Origin: Phycomyces blakesleeanus NRRL 1555(-)
Lineage: Eukaryota > Mucoromycota > Mucoromycetes > Mucorales > Phycomycetaceae
NCBI RefSeq assembly: GCF_001638985.1
Contig: NW_017265158.1
Coordinates: 186,001 to 250,000, forward strand
DNA length: 64,000 nucleotides
Direction of reading: 5' to 3'
In this document: in pieces, positions 20,066 to 30,692 of the stretch
Layout of the letters: each line of letters starts with the position of its first letter
Position numbering within the stretch: position 1 is the stretch's first letter
Notes under the pieces: generated by a model
What the model saw: only the letters and a program-made list of their open reading frames with translations
What the model was told of the DNA's origin: nothing
Database searches by the model: none
Translations under genes and position numbers: made by a program

Positions 20066-22000
20066 AACATTCTTGGAAGGAATGTTGACTGGGAGTACCC
20101 TTGGAGGTGAACAAAAACGACAAGGTTTGGAAACTGGTGGGGCAGATTGAGTAGCAGGAGAGTCTTGAACAGGAGCCATGTAAGTGTCAGAAGAGTCACT
20201 AGGAAAAGAATTTAATTGACCCTGAGAATAAAAATGTTGTTGAAGTGGAGGTAGAGTGTTTGGAAGCAGAGGTAATGGAGCAGACTTGTCTACAGCCTTT
20301 TCCTTGTTGCGTGTGTATGGACCTTTGGAAGAAGATGGATCGCCAACCCTGACACGTTTAGCAGCATAGATCGGAGCAGTCTCGACCATGTTGACAGCAG
20401 CATCCTCTGAAGAAACAGGCGCCTTTAATTGATTACGAGTGTCAGCAAAACTTATTGACACCCTTAACCTTTTCCCAAATCGTTGTCCTTGTTCAGATGC
20501 TTGGGACAGTCGGGCTTGATATGATTCTCTTCTCCACACCAGTAGCAACAATAGGTTTGAGGACCAGAAGGGCCAGCCAAACCAGATACAGTGTTGTGGT
20601 GGTTGAAGTTGAAGAAATTTTTAAGAGGAAGAATTGAAGATTTTAGATTAGAAACGAAGATTTGTGAGAACTTGTGTAGGTTTTGTTTATTGAGAAAGGA
20701 TTTTGTATCAAAGTTTGACCAGGTTCCTACACTGAACTACTACTGCTATTTATATTATTTTGGATTGGGAAAATTATATGACTGGGGTCAGGTAATCAAT
20801 CCTATCTGAGCCTTAATCAGAGCAACATGATCTTGGGATAATTAATGTATGATTAATTATATAAATGTGTGTAGTCCCAATGAAGTATTAACATTGAAAG
20901 TAAATGTGTTTATGAGTTATAATTATGCTTATAATAATCCACTGATGTATCCCATATTATGGTGATATCATCATATGAAATATAATCACTATCATGCATG
21001 CTAAACCTGTGTGTTAAATAATAAAGTAATTGGTAGACACCTTTGACTGGAATAGCTGAGGCCTTATATTATTTCCTTCAGACTTATTCTCAATTACAGC
21101 AGTAGTCAATACTCATTTACAGCACACAGGACCAGACCCACCAAAGTCAGACTTGCAAGGACCAGGACCCAAGAACCCACTCAGGCCAGAACCACCAGAG
21201 CCAAAACCACCCAAGCTAGAACCACCAGGACCACCAAGACCAGAACCACTAGAACCAGAACCACCAAGACCCGAACCCCCAGAACCAGAACCACCAGGAC
21301 CACTAGGACCAGAACTGCCAAAACCAGCACCACTGAAGCCAGAACCAGGGCCACCAAAACCAGAGCCAGCAGAGAGACAGGTATCTACCAAGTGGATCTT
21401 CATGGTCTTGAACTCCTTGATGAGCTTGGAGAGAGCATCCTCAACAAAGGAGTTCTTGGATACAGAGTCTTGAGCAGAGAAGAAATCAAACTCGGAGACC
21501 AAGCAAGCAGCAGACTGACAATATTTTTCTTCACCCACCTCCGCCTTGGAAGCTTGACGGACCAACTCGTCCCAGGAACAGGGCAGACCAGTCTTCTCTA
21601 CCTCGTAGGCAATCTTTGGGCGGAGAGCTTGCAGCAGAATGTGGATCCTCTGGGTCTCATTAGACAGGGCAACCAGACCAAAGAGCTCCTGGAGGCGGAG
21701 GGCCACCTCACCAACACCCTGACTGGGACCTTGGTGCATTTCTTTGATCTCTGTCCACCAGATGTCCTCCATCTGCCTAGAGGCAAATTATTTTTTGAAT
21801 TCGGTAGAGAACATGTTCCAGGTAGCAACCTTGGTCTTGTGTATAGCCCACCACTTGGCCGCCATGCCACAGAAGTGGGTGGCAGCCACCAAGATGGCCT
21901 CCTCATTGATCATCCCAACACTTTTCTTCAGACGGTCCATGTGCAGGAGCCAGCAGAGTGATTTGCTATTTAGGTCACCAACAAAGATCTTGGGAGCCAA
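20066..22000 (-). pseudogene. Ty3-D gag, interrupted by LTR-B2
   Basis: Begins with a gag-like helical region (HFCGMAAKWWAIH at 21788-22000), shifts frame near 21780, continues through QELFGLVALSNETQRI and ends in a long Gly/Ser repeat (21140-21370, units like GGSGSG). LTR-B2 follows. Beyond it a zinc knuckle, CYWCGEENHIKPDC (CX2CX4HX4C), is readable near 20515-20560, then a frame change and a linker that joins the protease frame. So gag has one frameshift, one LTR insertion and a second frame break near 20455. Gag would package the genomic RNA. Confidence 0.8.
20592..21124 (-). repeat. LTR-B2, solo LTR inside Ty3-D gag
   Basis: 533 bp, same family and length as LTR-B1 in reverse. Flanks TACAG (20587-20591) and CACAG (21125-21129) differ at one base and are the likely TSD. 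It lies between the Gly/Ser repeat and the zinc knuckle of gag. Confidence 0.9.
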
Positions 22001-22122
22001 GAGATATTTAGATATATTTGCTGACTTGTGTTCCTGAGGAACAGGAGGAACTGAGAGTAAAGATATTTTTCACAGCATGGTGTTGAGTAAGTTGAATATT
22101 GAATAGATAGATAGAAGATTCC

Positions 22123-22140
22123 TTGGCACAACCTCCAATT
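22123..22140 (-). promoter_or_regulatory. Putative primer binding site of Ty3-D
   Basis: Directly after the 5' LTR 3' end the minus strand reads AATTGGAGGTTGTGCC. A TGG start two or three bases from the LTR is the usual place and form of a tRNA-primed PBS. The matching tRNA is not in this window, so the primer is unidentified. Confidence 0.45.
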
Positions 22141-22992
22141 TGACATGTGATATGTTAGGTTTGTTATAGATTGTAACGGATCACTTGGCAAATAAAATAA
22201 AATGATACTAGAATAGAACAGAAGACAGATACAGCAAAAGGTGGCAAGCAGCAATAGTTGACAGGTAAGAAAAGAGAGAGCAACCAATAGAATTGTTGTT
22301 AAAATTGAGAGAGAGAAAGATATATGAAAAGAGAATGACAAAACAGAAAAGTAATAACCGACAAGAAGACCAAAACCAAGGAACCGATATGTTATGTTGC
22401 AAGATGGTATAGATCACAAAGAGAAGAAAACAAGAAACAGATACTGAAACTGAATGAATGATTTATTGAGTTGAGTTTGCTTCTCTTTTTATAGTCGACA
22501 AGATTTTAAGTTGATAATAGAAGTTTGGAAAAATAAAGATAGTAAAAATAGAATGATGAATAATCAATATGGCAAGGATAAAATATATGAATAAAAATAT
22601 GGTAAAAATATAATAATAAAGGTACTGATGTTATGTGGAGATGTTGGCAAGATGAATTATGTGCATTGTAAAAGAGGAATGTTACTAGCATAGGGAACCA
22701 TGATTTTGAATGAATACAATGTAGACAAATATATTAACAAGGGAAAAGAAAAAAGTATTGTGTGTAGAAGGAACAGAGAACGGAAGTGAGATTTTTCCTG
22801 TGCACGGAAAAATTCTCCTCTTACCACCAAGGGCACAGCATCACATCAACAAACCATTGACATCAGCCTCTCATAACCGGGACGACACATTACAACAAAT
22901 TGCCAGACAAATCTACCGAGCAGACTGACCTTCTGGTACCGGGCACCATGACATAGCCAAAAGCTCTATTTATCCATAACACACGTGATACA
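22141..22992 (-). repeat. LTR-D, 5' LTR of Ty3-D
   Basis: 852 bp, from TGTATCACGTGTG to TATCACATGTCA on the minus strand. The part 22371-22992 matches the 3' LTR. Its ends resemble LTR-C1, which starts 2 bp further right, giving a tandem LTR-D/LTR-C arrangement. Confidence 0.85.
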
Positions 22993-22994
22993 AT

Positions 22995-24652
22995 TGATGC
23001 GTGATGTGTTTGTTTGTTGTAGATTGTAACAGTATCACTTGGCAAATAAATGTAATGTGAATTATAAAATACAAGAAGAAGAATACAATAAAAATGGAAA
23101 AGAATGGGTAATTTGACAGGTAAGAATTGGTGACAGTCAGGTAGAAAAGTAGGGAGAAGATTAAAATAGAAATTGTGATAACTGTTGTGAATGAGTATTG
23201 ATTACTGCTGAATCTGAGAGTAAGACTGAAGGATAAAATAATATCCTCAGCTATTCCAGTCAAACGGATCTCCCTTTATGATATTATCTAATACACAGAT
23301 CATCATACACATAATTGATTATTTATTATTATCACCATGACATGGGATATACAAATACATATACATTATATATATGGCATCATTATATTTCATCTACATA
23401 TTTCTTTTATTATACAAATACTTAATTGAGAGACTACAACTACAACTATCTAATATTATGAAACATTACCCGAGTATCTGGGTCAGAATACTAAAATATT
23501 ACCAATAGCATAAATGCTCTTCTTTACCAAAACTCTTGGACTGATCTGACTGGAGAAGTATCATATCAATTGGTCTTTCCGGATCTTTCCAGAAGAACAA
23601 TACTCCTGGAATATGACTCATCGTGATAAAGATTACTTAAGCACACACTGAATTACAAATTAGAAAAACATATAAATATCAGTAGATAGTTCCGTGTAGA
23701 AAGACGATCAAATTTTATCATTCTTTACTTTTCTTTTGAAATAAACAACCTACACAAGTTCTCACAAATTCTTTCGTCTATATTATATTTTGCTTTATTT
23801 TCTCCCCACAACAATAACAACAAAGTCTGAGAAAAACAGAAAAGGGAAAACAGAGAAACTGAATATATCAAAATTGACAGACAACACTCCAAAAAACAAG
23901 GACACTGTGTATGAATGAAGAATAATGATAATTACGGGCAAAAATAAATAAGATCAAGGATAAAATGATGATTTTATTGATTGAAAAGGTTGTTCCTTTT
24001 ATAAACAAAAATGTTTGGTTAAAATAATTTTTTGAGGAAAAGAAAAGAAAGTCAAATGAAAATTTTTATTACATGTAACTGGTATTGATAGTAGAAGTAG
24101 AATAGAAAATTATAGAGAGAGTAAAATAAAAGTATAGTAAAAATATAATAATTGAATAAAGATAACATAAAAATATAGTGAGGTAGAATAGAAATAAAGT
24201 AATAATATAATAACGATGTAGTAAAGTAAAATAAAAAATATAATAATAGTATAATAATTGAATCTAATAAAATGTAATAAAAAATAGTATAAAATAAATG
24301 TTGGCAATAAAGAAGTATATAAAATTAGGAGAAAGAGGTATAATGTTTTTAGTGGGTGACAGGTGTTTCTGAGGTGACAATCTAGATATATATTTTAATT
24401 TTAAGGAATGAGATTATATTGGGGGGTTTGGATATAGGGGTATTGGAAGCAAGATTTCCCAAGAAACCTGAGGGGACCACTCTTGTCCCTCGAGACACGT
24501 CACTTGGTCGACTCACCGTCGACGTCAACGCCCACGAGTCCAGTACCGCCCATCACGGCTCACCGCCGGACCAAACCACTGAAGGAATCCACCATCCAGT
24601 ATCCCTCACCAGAAATTAGTTAATGCCAAATTTATTTACCACACACGTGACA
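22995..24652 (-). repeat. LTR-C1, long solo LTR split by LTR-B'
   Basis: About 1,022 bp after removing the nested 636 bp; runs TGTCACGTGTGTGGTAAA to CACATCACGCATCA on the minus strand. A plus-strand copy (LTR-C2, 26065-35439) matches along its length once its own insertions are removed, which validates both ends. Its 5' end lies 10 bp from the start of tRNA-Glu. Confidence 0.85.
23183..23813 (+). repeat. LTR-B', longer variant of LTR-B, TSD ATAAC
   Basis: 631 bp from TGTTGTGAATGAGTATTG to CCCCACAACA, with ATAAC at 23178-23182 and 23814-23818. The first 90 bp and last 80 bp align with LTR-B while the middle differs, so it is a sister subfamily. Inserted in LTR-C1. Confidence 0.94.
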
Positions 24653-24662
24653 AAATAATATG

Positions 24663-24734
24663 TCCTCAATGGTCTAGTGGCTAGGATCCGACGCTCTCAC
24701 CGTCGTGGCCGGGGTTCAATTCCCCGTTGGGGAA
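24663..24734 (+). tRNA. tRNA-Glu (CTC)
   Basis: 72 nt with acceptor TCCTCAA/TTGGGGA, anticodon stem CGACG/CGTCG around CTCTCAC (anticodon CTC) and T loop GGTTCAATTCC. No intron. LTR-C1 ends 10 bp upstream and LTR-A3 starts 32 bp downstream. Confidence 0.96.
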
Positions 24735-24766
24735 ATTATTTTTGACTAGTGTAGTGCCCAAACTAT

Positions 24767-25128
24767 TGTCATTCCTGATCTGGGATGGTCTTTCTTTTAC
24801 TATAGCAAAGTGAAAAGGTCAAACCCACTGGGGATCGGAGAGTATATGTAAAATCAAAGAGAAGATAAAAGGTACTTTTTATTGATAGGAATTGAATTGT
24901 CTTATATAGTTTTCTAAACTAATACTGCGCATTATCCACAGTAAACTATTATACTCTATTTAATTACAAGAGAAGTCCTTTTACTGCGGTTGATGCTCAG
25001 AAGATGTTACTGTGGTTAATCTTTACAAGACATTACTGCGGTTCGTTATCTATGAGGTATCTTTGACATACAGAACTGCTGCGGTCAATTATCCCGATTT
25101 CTCGGATTCATCAAAATAATGTCCGACA
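24767..25128 (-). repeat. LTR-A3 (solo) between tRNA-Glu and tRNA-Gln
   Basis: 362 bp member of LTR-A, closest to LTR-A4 (45106-45467, same length). 25129-25155 carries a second, short copy of the LTR-A 5' end (TTAAAATAATGTCTGACA), so it was inserted into or next to an older copy. Confidence 0.86.
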
Positions 25129-25168
25129 GAATTCATTAAAATAATGTCTGACAAGATTAACAGCAAAA

Positions 25169-25239
25169 GGTCTCGCCGAGATTTGAACTCGGATAATGAG
25201 AATCAGAATCTCAGATGCTAACCATTACATCACGAAACC
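25169..25239 (-). tRNA. tRNA-Gln (CTG)
   Basis: 71 nt on the minus strand: acceptor GGTTTCG/CGAGACC, D arm TGTAATGGTTAGCA, anticodon stem TGAGA/TCTCA with loop TTCTGAT (anticodon CTG), T arm CCGAG/CTCGG. No intron. LTR-H1 begins 40 bp upstream of its 5' end. Confidence 0.95.
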
Positions 25240-25279
25240 ATTGTGGTTTTGACACAAAATGTTAAAATAATTATCGGCT

Positions 25280-26060
25280 TTTAACAAATTTCAGTTGTCT
25301 GGCAGTGCAGTGACGTTGCAGAATTCTTTGTAATTCTAAAAAATTATATTCTATTATTTTTGATTTTCTGACGGCGGCCGAGGCTGAATAGAAAGCAATT
25401 TTTTTATTTATAGAGCAAAACACCAATAAGTATAATGAAAAGGCATCATTCTATCAACAATAACTTCAGACAACTACACATCATATCTTATTTTCTCACT
25501 ATATATAACTGAACGAATCAACTTGGAATTAATATTATTTTTATTATATATTCTTACAAGCATAATTATTTTCATGATTATGAATTAATAATTATTTTAT
25601 TTTATTTGTACTTAATGATAGTAGAGAACAAATTACATTTAATAGATTGTCAATTATACAACTTTTATTATATATTTTTTTTTAATTTTGTTTATTTATT
25701 TATTCAAGTTAATTACAAAACTATAAATATTGTAATACTTGTATTTAATAAACATTGATTTTTTTATCTTATTTTCTGACAACCAGTTCTCTTAATCTTT
25801 AATGCTGTTGATATTTTACTTGTTTGATTATCCGAGTATATTGAGTCAAGTCTATTGAGATTGATTAATAGTACTGTTTTTCTCTTATTTTTCTTTTATT
25901 GATTTTATTATCTTTAATTCTACATTCTCTTTTGAGTTTGTCTTTTTTTCTCTTGTAGACAAAAGAGGTTATTTTACATCTATGAACCCATTCAAATCTC
26001 AAAAACCATGATAACACCACCTATCAACATTTACTACAAATACAAGCACCACATGCGTCA
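25280..26060 (+). repeat. LTR-H1, AT-rich LTR upstream of tRNA-Gln
   Basis: About 781 bp, ending CACCACATGCGTCA. It is the inverted counterpart of LTR-H2 (44126-44921), whose 5' end reads TGTAACAAAATTTCGG. Shared 3' ends (C-G/A-CGCATCA type) relate it to LTR-C. No internal retroelement and no clear TSD. Confidence 0.75.
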
Positions 26061-26079
26061 GTTTTGTCATGTGTATTGT

Positions 26080-26499
26080 TGTGAAGTTTTATAGAATAAA
26101 ATCAATAGTAAAAAGATTGAGATGTATATAAGAATACTTTGAGACTGTATATAGGTTGTCTTTATTAAAGAATACAAAGTTGTCCTTTTTATATCAAAAC
26201 ACAATCTGCTTTGTCAGTCACATCTTAATTTCTTAAGTCTGAGTTTATTTAGATATTAGAGAGCTGGTACTGCTATGTTTATAATTTAATCTAATTGCAG
26301 TATTCTCATATTAACTCAGTGCTTACTGAGCTGTCATAATTACAGTACTTACTGTAATTAATTATTGGTCTTATTGATTTACCATAAGTAAAATAAATAA
26401 ATTATTTATTTGTTCTTGTAATGATAGCTGTTTTACTATAATAATAGGAATATGTTCTTAGATGTAATAAATCCAACAACCAAGTGTCTGGATCACCAC
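26080..26499 (+). repeat. LTR-I3, solo LTR with TSD ATTGT
   Basis: 420 bp, a diverged copy of the chromovirus LTR (LTR-I1/I2), ending GTGTCTGGATCACCACA. ATTGT at 26075-26079 and 26500-26504 is a perfect TSD and fixes the family's termini as TGTG/CACA. Inserted 15 bp into LTR-C2. Confidence 0.93.
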
Positions 26500-27494
26500 A
26501 ATTGTAAGCATGTCCAGATCTAGTCAAATTCTGATGATAGACACCGGATGGTGGGTTTCTTTGGTGGTTTGATCTGGCTGTGAGCTGTGACGGGTGGTAC
26601 TGGACTCATAGACGTTGACGTCGATGGTGAGTTGAATGAGTAACATGTCACAAGGGACAGGAGTAGTCCCCCAGGTTTTTTGAGAAATCTTGTTCCCAAT
26701 ACCCCTTATATACTGCAAAAAGAGGGCTAATTCAGTATACTAAATCTTGACCAAGTACTGTCTGAATGAATAAAATTCAGTATGAATTCGATTGGAGTTT
26801 ATGATGCTAATTTTTTAAAATTTGTGAACTAAATAAATACAATTAATATACTGAATTTTAGGAATGCAAAAAGAAAAAGTGTGATATACTTTTATGTGAT
26901 ATATTTTGGTCGCGAAAATATAGACGCACTTTTGTCAGACCACAGATTTTTCATTCTATATTAGTTTTAGAATTTTTTTAAATACAGCGCATAACATTCA
27001 ACATCTTTTTATTACTATATATGAGTTGTTAAAGAAGAGATTTGGTTAAGATTTAGTCAAGATTTAGAGGTTTATGGGTCATTTTAAAGGTTTTTATTGG
27101 TTTAAAAATTTTTTCTTATTGTTTCTAGCTATTTCTATTCGTCTACATCACTAATCGTCTCCTGTTGCAATTGGGTAGAAACATCACACTCATGATGCCA
27201 TCATTTATTTTAGTGGATATTGTATTATTTCTTTTATATATCTATTGGTCCACCCCTGGTGCAATCAACCCCTACTGTATTCTGTTGCTTGCTGCGGCAC
27301 ACTTTCTTGGCCTGTTTGTTTACTTTTATAAAAAATAATTATAGAGTGAATTAGAAAAAATGTTCTAGGTATATTTATTTGAGAGCAACAGATTATTTAA
27401 AAAATATGAATGTATTTACAATAAAGTTAAACACGAGAACAGATGGATGTCTTTAACATAAAGATAGGTATATCAATGTTTTAGTTAAATGTCT

Positions 27495-28600
27495 CAATTA
27501 TAATAATATTGTCTATAAAAAATAATAACTTTTTTTAATACAATGCAAAGTAAATAAGACTTTGATTTGCTTACCAGACAGTTCATAAAACAGAAGAGGT
27601 GGCAAGCAGAAAATACAATGACATTGTCTATAAAATATAATCTTTTATTAGAATAAAATAAAGAGTATCAGACTATTTTTTGCTTACCAATTATTCAATA
27701 CAGTAGAAGAGGCGGCATGCGGAAAATAAAGATATTATGTATAAAATATTTTCTTTTCATTAGAATTACATACAAAGAAATAGAATGATTATTTACTTAC
27801 TTGTCTGTCTGTAGAGAATAAGAGTTGGTATATAATTAAAACAGAGGACCAAGATAAAGACCAGTGACTATAAAGTGTATGGTATACATAAGAAAAATAA
27901 TAAATACAAGTTGTATCTTGAAGGTATACATTAATATTTATAAAACATACCATTTTGTAAACCCTCCAAAGGTATATGTCTTTGTTAACGGGCCAGAAAA
28001 ATCTAAACAGAATAATTAATACATAAATCGTGAATAAATATTCAAGTATATTTTTATCACCTTTTTATCATTATTTTTGAGGCAGTTAAGAAGGACTTGG
28101 TGTTTTAAAGCATAGCGTATCATGCTAGAATAAAAAAAACAAGATGATTAGGTCTTGAAACTTTGATGTGAGTTGATGCTTACCATGTTAGACATTAAGA
28201 AAGAAGTAAAGAAGAAGAAGAAAAAAATTAAAAAAAAATGGGGAAATTCAAAATTATAATTTTATGACTGTTGACCCTGAGAAACTGATAGAATCAATTG
28301 AGCAAATTGAAAGTCATTCAACCCATCCCAATTGAGACAAGACATTACGTACTAAACCATAATCTCTCACATCTTTGTAATGGATGTAAGCTATTACAAA
28401 TGCCTTTCCAAGTCGGCTTATAAAAAAAGTATAATATAGAGATCAAAATGCTATAAAGAGCATCATCAGAAAAATAATCTTTTGGTGCCTTACTTTCCAC
28501 CTTTACATATGTTTTGATTTATTTTATTATTTTAAAGAAACCCGACTCTAATTATTAAAGTATTCACAGTTTCCATTTCTTTCATTAGCCTTAAATATCT
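27495..28600 (-). pseudogene. CACTA-5 third region: repeated mini-exon-like units, tentative
   Basis: Minus-strand donor-like GTAAG(C/T) sites occur near 27572, 27685, 27800 and 28183. 27495-27830 comprises three tandem units of roughly 115 bp, each with an ATTGTCTATAAAA-like segment and a donor followed by related sequence (CAGAAGAGGTGGCAAGC, then GTAGAAGAGGCGGCATGC). It occupies the same place as the tiny-exon region of CACTA-3 and CACTA-1. No protein can be read with confidence. Confidence 0.3.
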
Positions 28601-28607
28601 CAATTCA

Positions 28608-30062
28608 TGTCTTCTAATATGCAGCAAACCAAAAAAAACGAAAAAGACGACTACAAAAAAGTCTGTTCAACAAACCACTGGGACAGCAGCAAGCACAAGA
28701 CAATGGGAAATTCTTCCCAGCTTGACAGTTAGCGCAGAGCTAGATGGTACTGTCCTGTCCACTTTGTCTACCATGAGCACCCAACTGAATGAATCTTATT
28801 CACTTGTGGAGAAGGTCTACTACAACATGGGAGCAACCAATGGCCAGTATAATAATTCGAACCATAGTTCTATCAGCTGGCTCTTATTACAGGAGAATAT
28901 ATAAAGTACCGCCTTCCAAGAGTTTCAGTAGGATATATACTAGTAATAGAATATTGCAAAGTTACTTACATTATATTTTATAGAGATTGATCCATTCTCA
29001 AACACGAGCAGTTCTGGCAACAATGCCATTGACAGTCAATGAGAGTGCCTTCTTGACATCCAACCATCCCATTGCTGATGTAGTGCAGAGCTACACACAT
29101 CAGCAAGCTGAAGTAAAGTCTGTTTCGTCTGCAGTTGTGGAAGAGAAAACCCGAAGACATATTTTGTATATGCTTCAAAGAGCAAAAGCTTGCCAAAAAA
29201 GATAGCTTGACAAAATCGGATTTCTTGACGCCGGTCCAGAAAGAGAAATGTAAGTATAGTCAACAGTTTTTGTGTAAACTATTTTAACTTTTTTTCAGAT
29301 TCTTGCAGACTACAAGGCAATTCACTTAGCTGACAAGACAAACCTTGAGTCTAAGTTTAGTGAGACTGTCGTTGACCTTCTGGACTATGACATGTTGTCT
29401 TATATTGAGTCAGATGAGGAGAAAAATAAAACTAGATATACTTCTAGAAATAGACATCCCTTGGTAAGGCCCTCATGATAAAAGTTATTTTTTTTAGTAC
29501 TTCTAACTCAAAAGTATTTATATTATAATGCACGTGAATGAATACTTTACTGTTTTGAAGAAATAGAGACTTGCTAACAAGGGACCAGACGTTATTGACA
29601 ATTCTGTCTATCCAATTATTTTGAGAAACACCAAGTTATCAAACGAGAAAAAGGCGTGTGTTGCTGCTGTTATATTTTTAGAAAAGAAGAAAAACAAAGT
29701 GCAGACAAGAAGTATGGTGAGACTTTGTTTATTGATGAAAAGAGAGATGATCTTCTATTGCTATTTGCTATGTGAGTTTATATAGACATTGCGTGTGTAT
29801 TTAGGATAATGATATGAGTATATCATGTGATGTCTGTTTTCTTATATCATAGATAATATATTGTTAAGTTATTACCCACGCTCTTGTTTGAGTGATTAGT
29901 GATGTTGACTAAGGTGTGTGACCTTGTTATCAGTATATTTTTTATTTAATGATAGTGTGAGAAATAATGTATAATTGATACTGGTCGCTTATTCAATATA
30001 TCTTTGTCTTATTGTCTGTGCGCTCTATTTGAATCTACAATTATGTTGGATACAACAGCTGC
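28608..30062 (+). pseudogene. CACTA-5 partner gene, decayed
   Basis: Convergent to the transposase as in the other copies. Exon 1 (from ATG 28608 or 28620) needs a 1-nt shift in a run of eight A to give KKTKKTTTKKSVQQ followed by a helical SAELDGTVLSTLSTM segment. Exon 2 (about 28985-29257) contains a TAG. Exon 3 (about 29300-29463) ends DYDMLSYIESDEEKN ... SRNRHPL, a degenerate form of the MSDGESD/WRSDE exon. Exon 4 (29572 onward) ends KKACVAA and its TGA was split by LTR-G2: without the insertion it reads GCT GCT TGA. Confidence 0.6.
29668..30057 (-). repeat. LTR-G2, solo LTR at the partner-gene stop codon, TSD GCTGC
   Basis: 390 bp, closely similar to LTR-G1; GCTGC at 29663-29667 and 30058-30062. 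It replaced the last codons and stop of the CACTA-5 partner gene with LTR sequence. Confidence 0.95.
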
Positions 30063-30692
30063 TTGAATTCACACATACCAACAATAAATCGTTATTTTGT
30101 TTACAAAGCACATATAGTACTTTAATGATTTTTATTGATTGTGTTGAATGATGTGGGGTGAAGTGGTAAAATATAATCAGGCAGTATTGTCAAGATGAGA
30201 AACAATTAATATATAAATAAAAGGAAAAAGAAAAAAACAAAATCAAAAAACAAAAATCAAAATAATAAATTATTATTTTATTTTAAAGTGAATTAATAAA
30301 AAAAATATATATACAAAGCAATTATTTAATTATATAACCCTGATTGTTTTATTCTCGTTTTTTTTATTAGAAATTATAATACTAATATTAGCAAAAATAT
30401 ATAATAAAGGCCAAGAAAATGGTAAATGTCAGATATTAAATATACAAGTATTTTGTCTTTTATATTATTGATAAAAGCAAGAGAAATAAATAATAGTTTT
30501 TACTATTCTTTAATAGTTAAAAAAACTGGTAATATAATTTACTATTGCTCTTTTAAATACTTAATAAAGAAGTAATGGTAAAACTTAATAAAAATAAAGA
30601 GATAAATAAAATAAACCTTTTTACAGTCAAAAAAACTTGTATTATAATTATTTATATTTATATTATATAGCACTGTATTTATTTATTTATTT
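30063..30692. other. AT-rich spacer between convergent genes of CACTA-5
   Basis: Poly-A/T and TA-rich sequence with no coding signal. In CACTA-2, -3 and -4 this convergent spacer is only 115-210 bp, so here it is expanded. Confidence 0.5.

Larger units (their letters stand above)
14977..22992 (-). mobile_element. Ty3-D: degenerate Ty3-like LTR retrotransposon
   Basis: Minus-strand element with 5' LTR 22141-22992, PBS-like sequence beside it, gag, protease, RT, RNase H, integrase, a purine-rich PPT (GGGAAGGA just before the 3' LTR) and a 3'-truncated 3' LTR 14977-15595. Two solo LTRs have landed in it: LTR-G1 (16005-16396) in the integrase region and LTR-B2 (20592-21124) in gag. Several nonsense codons and a mutated RT active site show it is dead. 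Confidence 0.88.

Noticed and set aside
21153..21473. Proline-rich plus-strand ORF (PEPPEPKPP type)
   Set aside because: Antisense shadow of the Gly/Ser array in Ty3-D gag.
23970..24310. AT-rich ORF on the minus strand that looks like a membrane peptide
   Set aside because: Low-complexity part of LTR-C1, repeated in LTR-C2 without frame conservation.
24419..24619. GC-rich ORF with no AT bias, possible host exon
   Set aside because: It is the 5' part of LTR-C1 and recurs at 26524-26710 with frame changes.
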